Shown in pieces: positions 56,873 through 64,000 of a stretch of 64,000 nt of DNA (its first letter is position 1; every line of letters begins with the position of its first letter). The DNA lies in the NCBI GenBank assembly GCA_030411725.1, contig MU839844.1, forward strand, positions 310,001 through 374,000. Direction: 5' to 3'. This stretch comes from Echria macrotheca (lineage: Eukaryota > Ascomycota > Sordariomycetes > Sordariales > Schizotheciaceae). Under the pieces are notes generated by a model, which saw only the letters and a list, made by a program, of their open reading frames with translations, was not told the origin of the DNA and ran no database searches. A program made the position numbers and the translations under genes.

Positions 56873-59608
56873 ATGGAGCCCGCGCGTGTGGTCGAGGCGG
56901 CAAGCCCTCTTGCTACGCAGTCAACGCGTATGGTCGAAGCAGCAAGCCCTCTCGCTACTCAGTCAACACGTGTGGTCGAGGCGGCAAGCCCTCTCGCTAC
57001 TCAGTCAACGCGTTTGGTCGAGGCGGCAAGCCCTCTCGCCACGCAGTCAACGCGTGTGATAGAACCGGTCGGCCCTCTGGTATACCGACGATCGGCACTG
57101 ACCAATTCGGCGGCCGAGTTTGTGGAGAGAGGAAGGGGTATGGAAGTGCTGGTGCAGGCCGAGGAGGATCTCAGCGGCCGGACTGAATTCATCGAGGAGA
57201 TTGACCAGTTCGCGGATAAGGGGTTGGTTTTTGAGTGAGTGGCTTTTCATTGGCGCCCCTTTCCATTGACCGTCCTCTTGCTTGGGGTGCTTTTTGTCAA
57301 CCAGGGGCTGTGTGCCGTCAGCAGACACGACTGAGGGCTTCAATTAGGGCCCCAACCATATTACAGTTCGGGCTGGAAACGGTCTGAAGAGGGTGATTGG
57401 GGGGAGCGTAGAGGCTTCCATGATTCAGCTGAGGCTTTCCGTTTCTGGGGTAGCGATCTGATTATTTCGTTGAGGCCTCTGCGGGTTTGACTGGCGACTC
57501 CAGTCATTCAGTCGAGGCGAGGCTAACAGTGAAACACAGCGCCAAAAAATATTACGAGGCGTCCGAGAAAAGCTTCATACGGTTCCGGCAGACGCTACAG
57601 AGACTGGTTACCCTGCTGCAAGAGCGTGGCGTGGACAAGGAGCTAGGTATTGATATCAAGGACCCCGGCGATGGCTTTACGTTTGACTACGTTCTCGGCA
57701 TTGCCAACCGGCTCCAGGAAGGTCGCGAGAACGCCCTGCAGATGAATACTTGCAAGACGTTCATCCGAAGATGCTACCGCAAGGTGGAGGACAGTCGTGG
57801 AGTGATCGGGGGTATTCTCGAGATGGTGCCTAATGACGCATACGGGTCCGTTATTTCGGGGGGGTTCACGTTGATTCTAGCGGTGGGTGAATCCCACAGC
57901 CCTTTGCTGCGAACCACAGGCGTGCATAACGCAGCTAACGTAGTCCAGGCCGTCGAGAAACATGCAAAGGAAAGAGAAGCCATACAAAAGTGGCTGACAA
58001 CGATTCCCGAAACCCTCGAGGGGATCGAACGGCTGTCGAAGCTTCATCGAAAATCGCCTCAGCTGCATCAGTGCGCCAACAACGTGCTCGTTGCTGTTTT
58101 CTTTGTGCTAGAGCGCATAGTCGACAGGTTGACACAGTCGTGGAAAGACCGCATCGGGATAACAGCCAAACGGACCGAAAAAGTTAAGGGCCTGTTCAAA
58201 AAGTCAACAGCTGTCGCTCAACACACCGGTGCTCAACACACGGGTGGCGGTGTGGACGCAAAGAAGTCCGTGGACGATGCCTTGAGCGAGCTCAAAGTTG
58301 AGATTGAGCGGTTCCAGAAAGCTGTCGACATCTGCGGCCAGGAAAGACTCGGCCGTATAGAGGATGAGACGCTGGCTGTGGCGAAGAGAGTTATGAGTAT
58401 GTATCACATACGCCGGAGAAGGGCTGTCATCTCTTCTACGCATCCCGCCCCTCTACATATAAGAGACCCTGCAATGCGAAGGGAAAAGGAATGCCCCTCT
58501 CCTGCATCCTAGAACTCTTCTTCATACACCAGACACTGATAACACGTGTAGCTATGAGCCACTCTCTCGCCAAAATTGAGAGGTTCGTGGAAGGCCAGCA
58601 GATACTGAGGCCCAAGGAGGACGACGAAAAAGAAGCCGATCAAAAAGTGCTCCTGCAGCTTCAGAATATCTTCTACCAGCTCTGCGCTAGCAATCCCCAT
58701 TTTGACTCCAGAACCGGTGGCAGTAAGTACTTGGACTCGGTTGTTGAGCTTTCTAATAATCATCCACAGTCGACCACCAAGAACTGCAGCGTTCCGGCAC
58801 CCAAAAGTCAATATCTTCCCGCTCCCACCACGACGAAAACATGGCTACCCGGGCACGCTGGCTAGCTTCCTCACCTGCGCCACGTCCAGCTCACGTCAAG
58901 GACATCCGTGAACTTATGGATCGGCAAACTTTACTTACACCTGATGACCAGGACGTATCGACGTGGATTGTAAATTCCGACGAGTTGTTCAAGTGGTCGC
59001 GGGACAGCCAGTCGCGGGTCATGACGATCGACCTCCCCACGCCGCCCAGGGAGCTGGTGAACCCGCTCTCCTTTTCGACAGCCAAGCTCGCCACGGCCTT
59101 TCTAGCCAGCGAGTCCCTGCCGGTTCTGTGCTTCTTCTGCATGCACCGCAACAGTGAGAACAGCGCCGAGGAACACTCGGGACCCCTGGCGATGGTGAAC
59201 GCTTTCAACCACGACCTCATCAAGTACATCACGCAAAGATGTGAGACTGTCGATCTGGCAGAGCTGGAGGAACTCGGGGACGTCAAGGCATGCAAGAAAT
59301 CGAGAACCAAGCTCCGCCACGCGCTGGCCCTGTTCCGGGCGCTGATCGGGAGTCTTCCGGGCGATCAGCATGTTTATGTCCTTATCGACTGTCTTTCGTA
59401 TCTTTCTGGGGATGAGAAGGATGGGAAGCGGGTCATGGGGGAGATTCTCGAAGCGACAGGGGAGAGGGACGGGGCCGTCATCAAGTTGCTGGTTACCGAT
59501 CCCGGTGCCGGGTCCAGTGTGCGCAGGGCGACCGATTATGAGGTTATGGTGCCGGATAATGTTCCGGGGTCTGGAGTCTTTAGTTCGACGAAGCGGTTGG
59601 TTGGATAG
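56873..59608 (+). CDS. STAND/NACHT-associated DUF7708-like protein with N-terminal 14-aa repeats
   Basis: Proposed exons are 56873-57234, 57540-58396, 58552-58722 and 58770-59608 (742 aa). Introns of 155 and 47 nt are well supported. The first, 305 nt (GA|C), is the weak point. Residues about 5-60 are four 14-residue repeats of the type VVEAASPLATQSTR. The middle (FIRRCYRKVEDSRGVIGGIL, KWLTTIPETLEGIERLSKLH) resembles the DUF7708 helical region preceding NACHT/STAND NTPases. The last exon has fragments of such an NTPase-associated region (NPLSFSTAKLATAFLASESL, VLCFFCMHRN, HVYVLIDCLSYLSG) but no clear Walker A Gly-x4-Gly-Lys-Ser/Thr. It is therefore possibly a degenerate NTPase or a regulator. 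If the long intron is wrong, 56873-57238 is a separate small gene. Confidence 0.6.
56886..57055 (+). repeat. 42-bp minisatellite, four units, in coding sequence
   Basis: Four near-identical 42-bp units (GTGGTCGAGGCGGCAAGCCC...) encode 14-residue repeats. Differences are few: the first codon varies (GTG, ATG, TTG) and there are some silent changes. Confidence 0.9.
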
Positions 59609-59691
59609 GGGTGAATTTGTTGGAGTTTTGCCTCAGGAGCTGGTCGGGAGGGTCATACAGGAGGTTTGTGGGCCAGCGAGGTCTTGAGGAA

Positions 59692-60397
59692 GGCATCTGA
59701 TAGGGGTGCACCCCCCTTTTGCAACGGTTGCATCCCCTTGAAGATAAACTTTTCGCGTAAATCCTCAGATACAAGCGTTTCGTCGTATTATCAATAACAA
59801 AAGAGGCATTAATAAGGGCTTTAAAATCTATCAATTACGTTCTTGAACCTTTATTTACCGGAAATGAAATATAAAAGATCTCGACCTAACATACATCTGG
59901 GGATTTAGCAAGTAACCTAACTACCTTATACCTCGACTTTTATCAGCCTTACAAGTTTAAAACTGCTTATATGTAGTAAATAGGCCTTTAACAAATATAT
60001 ATACAGCAAAGGAAAAACAAGACAAAGGAAAAACAAAACAGCATAAGCAATCAACAATAGGAAACGAAACAATCAAGAACAAGAAAAAGAAAAAAAAAAC
60101 ACTCAGCCATCAAGACCAAGTCACACGGTGCCAGCCCGGGTCCGGCTCCGGCCCTCCCTCGCCCGGTCAGTCGCTTCCGGGCGGAGTTCCTTTAACTCCC
60201 TGCCGGCTCTTTCTCTAGCCAGTTCCCGCGATTTCCTCTCCTGCCACCACACCCACGTCCGAAAACCGCCGGCTACCACCAAGGCCGCGGTGGTCGCGTT
60301 TAGGGAAAACATTAACAGTAAATTAGAGATATGCGTAAAACGCTAAGGCGAGGAGATGTACCCGTAGTAAAAGGGGGGTGCACCCCTATCAGATGCC
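59692..60397. mobile_element. hAT-type non-autonomous transposon, 706 bp, 8-bp target duplication
   Basis: The left end 59692-59720 and right end 60369-60397 are perfect 29-bp inverted repeats (GGCATCTGATAGGGGTGCAC followed by CCCCCTTTT). They are flanked by an identical 8-bp direct repeat TTGAGGAA at 59684-59691 and 60398-60405. An 8-bp duplication is characteristic of the hAT superfamily. There is no transposase. The interior is strongly A/T-rich except for a G/C-rich island (about 60120-60310). The perfect ends suggest recent mobility. It lies 83 bp after the stop codon of the STAND-like gene. Confidence 0.85.
60121..60312 (-). other. Unconfirmed 63-codon frame in G/C-rich island of the hAT element
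   Basis: Encodes a peptide starting MFSLNATTAALVVAGGF followed by WWQERKSRELARERAGREL: a short hydrophobic segment, then a charged helix. It may be a captured host fragment or chance. No family is recognised. Confidence 0.25.
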
Positions 60398-60405
60398 TTG
60401 AGGAA

Positions 60406-60824
60406 TGTCACATGTCGATACCATGAAACTAGCTCAACTCGAACCGCCTGGTAACAGGCGTTCATGGTATTTGTATTATCTCAAATTGATGTACTGTGTT
60501 AGAACCCCTTTTCTCGCGTTAACAGCCTCCGGTTGGCGACGGTACCTAGTCACACCACCTTGAATCACGATGCAGTCGAACTCGCGCCCGAGCTACTGCC
60601 ATCTACTTCATGCAAACCGGGACGCCGGCGTCTTTTGGTTCGGAAAAAGCTGTCCCTTTGCATTAGCGTCCGGCGGCGTAATCAACGGGCCGTAACCGGA
60701 ATCCTCCATCTATTTTCTCCAGTGTCTTCCCAACTCTGTTCTTTTCCCTCGTCACCACAACTACGTACTCCTCCCATCCTGAAAAAACATCATCAACAGA
60801 ACAACAAGCCAATCGATCATCAAA
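60406..60824. other. Upstream region of the small secreted protein gene
   Basis: Includes the right 8-bp duplication edge and the promoter and leader, with C/T-rich tracts. No supported gene. Confidence 0.45.
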
Positions 60825-61292
60825 ATGCATCTCCCGACCCTCCTCGCACTCCTCTTCCTCGCCCCGGCCGGCGAAGCCAGCGGCTGGCTCGACATCTTCA
60901 AGAAAAAGAAACCCGAGCCGGGCCCCAAGATTTTCCGCTGCGACCAGTACTGGGGCAAGACCCGCTTCCGCTGTCTCTCGTCGGTCGAGGACGAGTGCTA
61001 CAACTGTCTCGGGTGCGTGCATGCGTTCCCGTCCTTTTTTTGTGTCTCTTGGTGAGAAAATGGGTTCATGTTTTTGCTGACAGGACGGGGAAACAGCTGC
61101 TGCGAGCCGTGCAACTATCTCCCCAAGGGGAGCACCGAGTACGCGGCGTGCTTTGCCAACTGCGATCCGGACCCGGAGATGTGTGTCGCACTCGAGTGCT
61201 TCACGCCTGGTGGACGGGAGAGGGTGCAGTGTTATAACGAGCGGATGGCGAGTATCCCGGAGCCGCGGGATTTTGTGCATCTTTGGGGCTAG
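60825..61292 (+). CDS. Small secreted cysteine-rich protein
   Basis: Exon 1 60825-61012, intron 61013-61096 (84 nt, GG|C) and exon 2 61097-61292; 127 aa. The signal peptide MHLPTLLALLFLAPAGEASG is followed by a Lys-rich segment (DIFKKKKPEPGPK). The mature protein has about 13 Cys: FRCDQYW, FRCLSS, DECYNCL-GCCEPCNY, AACFANCD, EMCVALEC and VQCY. The splice pair GTGCGT/AAACAG was chosen because it keeps the frame into the Cys-rich second exon. A longer first exon ending at GTGAGA is also possible. Size, signal peptide and Cys content fit a secreted effector-like or antimicrobial-type protein. No homologous family is recognised, so no activity is claimed. Confidence 0.62.
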
Positions 61293-61989
61293 GAGGGATA
61301 CCTATAAACTGGGACTGAGTTGGTGGATGGGGATGCCTCCTCGGCGTGCAGGTTAGGTCCGTGGATGTCTTGGGTAGATCTGTTTGCGAGCTCAGCACTG
61401 AGATAGGTATGCTGGGTGCTGATGGGTGGTATATCTTGGACAAGTTGGCAAAATGGGTAATGGAATAAGAAGATTGTCTGTAGGGTTGCATGCAGTCGGG
61501 CATCCTGTCTCTTACATTGCGAGAAAGCTTCTCTCCCAGACCCCAGTAATGCTTGGCATCCCATGACGCTTTCCCCATATCTTCCCAATGTACAGCCTCC
61601 AATCGCAATTACCCTTGTTTGGCTTTTTATCTACTACTGACGTTGACTCCCGTGTACAAGTACAAGTACACCCCTGGCTGCCGCCCTGCAATCCCACACT
61701 CTCCTAGCACAACCACCCAAGCTAGCCCCAAATCCAAGGCTGCAGTCTTGGTGATGTACGCGTACAAACACGGTATAGCCGCGTCGTAGCAGCCTTTCCC
61801 GAGCGGGACGATCCCGGACAATACCGTCCGTTGCATCCATCCCCGCTTTCATGCATCGGTGACAGGTATAAGACCGCGGGATATTCGCCGATCACTTTCG
61901 GGGGATCTACTCTGCCCCCGTTTTCCATAAGCATAGGTAGCCCAATCCATAGAGCCACACATACCTACTCAGAATAATACCTAACAACC
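61293..61989. other. Intergenic region small secreted protein / esterase
   Basis: About 700 bp with short ORFs only. The right part is the esterase promoter. Nothing specific was found. Confidence 0.45.
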
Positions 61990-63031
61990 ATGGCCGCAAC
62001 AATCGCCAACTGGACATTCACCCCCTACCCCCCCTTCCCGCCCACCGTCTTCCCCAACATCGCCCTCTGGAACGCAACCAACCCGATCCAAAACAGCACC
62101 TTCCAGATCCAAGTCTCCTGGCCCTTTGAGTGGTCCTCCTCGCGGGAGGACATCACCAACAAAACCGCTCTAACCATGTACCCCTTTTCCCCTTTTTACT
62201 CCCCCTCCCCCTTTCCTCCAGTCCCTAACAAAACCCAAAAAAAAAAGGTACATCCTAGACGGCAACGCCCACGGCACCACAGCCTCCGAAGCCGTCAAGC
62301 GCCGCCAGCCAGTCTCCTTCGGCCAGCCCGACACCGTGGTCGTATCAATCGGCTATCCACTCACCAATGCAGTCTACGACATGACCCACCGCTTCGTCGA
62401 CTACAAACCGCCGTGGAACACATCGGAAAGCGGACCGGGGAAGGGCGACGATTTCCTCGATTTTATAGCGTCTGCGCTCCGCCCGTTTATTCACACCAGC
62501 GTATTCCCGGGAAACGACATAAGATTTACACGTGATGCGATCTACGGCCACTCCTTCGGCGGTCTGTTGGCGGCGTATGCGTTGGTGACGAGGCCGGACA
62601 TGTTTGATACGTTTCTTATTGCTAGTCCCGCGCTGGAGACGGGGGGCGGGAGGATACATGAGGAGATTAGGGCGAGGTGGGGGACGGGGGATCTGGGGGC
62701 GTCGGCGTACTGTGTTTCTAGTGCGTGTGGTTTTGGATGTTCGGCGGCGACGAATGGGACGAAAGAGAAAAAACCGGCGGTTATGATTACGTATGGGAGT
62801 TTGGAGACGTTTCCGGGGAGGAGGAGGACGGAGACGGAAGGGGCGTTTCAGACGAGACGGGCGTATTTTCGGGGATTGGGGTTGTTGATGCATTGTCATG
62901 ATTTTTTTGATGAGGTTAAGGCGAGTGGGCGGGTGAGGGATGTGGTGCTGAAGGAGTATGTTGGGCAGGACCATGCGGGCGTGGCGGCGAGTGCGATTAC
63001 TGATGGGATTGACTATTTTGTTGATTGGTAG
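61990..63031 (+). CDS. Esterase of the PF00756 / siderophore-esterase (IroE-like) type
   Basis: Exon 1 61990-62177, intron 62178-62247 (70 nt ending in an A-rich tract before AG; AT|G) and exon 2 62248-63031; 323 aa. Joined, ALTM-YILDGNAHGTTASEA gives the typical Leu-Asp-Gly-Asn motif of esterase-D-like proteins. VVVSIGYPL follows, and YGHSFGGLLAAYAL has the nucleophile Ser at about 165. QDHAG near the C-terminus has the catalytic His; the acid residue is probably in the FFDEVKASG area. No clear signal peptide is seen, so it may act intracellularly. Relatives hydrolyse fungal and bacterial siderophore esters; that specificity is inference. Confidence 0.85.
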
Positions 63032-63375
63032 CCAGTGTTGCTTCGATCTGTTGGACTGGGGTAGTGCGTTTGTCTGGTGTCAGGCGTTGGCGTTGAAAAG
63101 GGGTAATATCGATAATTGACGGTGTATGGCATCAGTATATAGTGTGTTGCTATGCGACGAAGTGATCCTGCAGAAGTTGCGCGGTCTCATACAAGCGAGA
63201 CACATAAGTTTCACATAGCACAGCCCAGATATTCATAATAATCAGTGAATCGTATCATAAGAGACTCATAAGCTCGATCAACAGAAATCAGTCATCAGTC
63301 TAAATGCAGCACAACATCCAACATGCACCTCTATGCCCGCACCCGTCTATCCAACCAGCACCCTCCCTCAATCAC
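63032..63375. other. Intergenic region between convergent esterase and subtilase genes
   Basis: 344 bp. Two 3' flanks meet here. No other feature seen. Confidence 0.5.
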
Positions 63376-64000
63376 TTAAGAAGAAGCACCGTTGAAGGCA
63401 AGAGCGTTGACAGTGCCGCTGGGGATGTCGGTGAGCACGTTGACAGTGGCCGTCTTCTTCATGTAGTCGCACAGGGCCGCAGGCGTCTTGGGGCCGAGCA
63501 GGGCGAGCAGGTAGGCACCGAGACCGGTGATGTGGGGGGTAGCCATGGACGTGCCGGAGATGGTGTTCTAGAACAGGTCAGTCAGCTTGCTAGGTATATA
63601 AATTCATAACACCAAAAAACTTACAGTCTCGTTGACTCCGCCGATCCACGAGGACAAAACATCCACGCCGGGGGCAAAGATGTCAACCAGGGTGCCGTAG
63701 TTGGAGAACCAGGCGCGGGTGTCGGTGTTGTCGCTGGCGCCAATGGTGCAGACGGTGGCCTCGCTGGCGGGCGAGTAGAACTGCGCGTCGTCGTCGCTGT
63801 TGCCCGCGGCCACGGCAAGGAACACGCCGGCCTTGACCATGGCAGCCGCGGCGGCGTTGATGGCCGTCGACTTGCCGCCGCCGAGCGACATGTTGGCGAC
63901 GGTGCCGTTGGGGCAGCTGCGCGTGGCCGAGTCGGCCGTCACAAAGTCCATACCAGCAATGACGCCGGCCGTGGTGCCCGAGCCCGACGAGTCGAGCACT
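63376..64000 (-). CDS. Subtilisin-like serine protease (S8, proteinase K-like), 3' part only
   Basis: Exon 64000-63625 (enters from beyond the window), intron 63624-63568 (57 nt) and last exon 63567-63376 ending TAA. Visible features are DSSGSGTTAGVIAGMDFV, CPNGTVANMSLGGGKS, the oxyanion-hole Asn in AVAAGNSDDDAQFYSPAS, VCTIGASDNTDTRAWFSNYG, DIFAPGVDVLSSW and the catalytic serine motif GTSMATPHITGLGAYL after the intron. These define the proteinase K group of secreted fungal subtilases. The catalytic Asp and His, the I9 propeptide and the signal peptide lie outside the window. The C-terminus ends NALAFNGASS, a usual length for the mature enzyme. Confidence 0.93.

Noticed and set aside
57487..58512. 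Stand-alone 341-codon gene
   Set aside because: Its end reads through a clear GTATGT donor at 58397 into intron sequence, and joining to 58552 restores a continuing frame. Its beginning lies in intron-like sequence.
1..64000. CRISPR array, prophage or bacterial operon
   Set aside because: No evenly spaced direct repeats with spacers. Spliced genes, tRNA intron and fungal families show eukaryotic nuclear DNA.

Overview
The window is nuclear DNA of a filamentous ascomycete (Pezizomycotina, probably Sordariomycetes; this is inferred from gene content and no species can be named). The evidence is many 41-80 nt GT-AG introns with visible branch sites, two HET-domain genes, a DUF6604 gene, HeLo/DUF7580-type genes, a GPI-anchored secreted protein, a subtilase, a P450 and an intron-containing tRNA-Tyr with C1-G72. 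About 28 protein genes are supported. Most were rebuilt here from exon joins that keep frame and restore a family motif.

Layout. 1-6.4 kb: the start of a HeLo-like gene (minus, cut by the window edge), divergent from a kinase with a Cys-rich tail, then a DUF6604 protein. 7.0-9.6 kb: tRNA-Tyr, a 360-bp MITE with long inverted arms and TA flanks, and HET gene 1 immediately behind it. 9.8-13.1 kb: a membrane protein and a GPI-anchored protein transcribed divergently. 14.7-20.3 kb: a VBA-like MFS transporter, HET gene 2 and a CoA-binding protein. 21.2-28.5 kb: a small mitochondrial-type protein, then an aldo-keto reductase (with an assembly gap inside a G/C-rich intron), a type-B carboxylesterase and a P450, which may form a small metabolic group. 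28.9-31.8 kb: a FAR1-like/ankyrin protein and an SR-rich DUF3824 protein. 31.8-34.2 kb: gene-free, with a decayed inverted repeat.

34.2-40.6 kb holds three genes resembling fungal non-self recognition components: a kinase-like protein without the HRD arginine, a DUF7580 protein, and a C2H2 protein ending in a cold-shock domain. 41-44.6 kb: an EthD-like protein, a phosphotransferase and a small repeat protein. 46.6-56.6 kb is housekeeping-like: an MIT-domain protein, the mitochondrial translation GTPase Guf1 and a AAA ATPase of the DUF7025 family. 56.9-60.4 kb: a STAND/DUF7708-like protein with a 42-bp minisatellite, followed by a 706-bp hAT-type element with a perfect 8-bp target duplication. 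60.8-64 kb: a small Cys-rich secreted protein, an esterase and the 3' part of a proteinase K-like protease.

Two themes stand out. One is the density of HET, HeLo/DUF7580, kinase, DUF6604 and STAND-like genes, typical of fungal incompatibility and immunity loci. The other is the unusual domain unions, chiefly C2H2 plus cold shock and FAR1-like plus ankyrin. No CRISPR array, rRNA or viral segment was seen.
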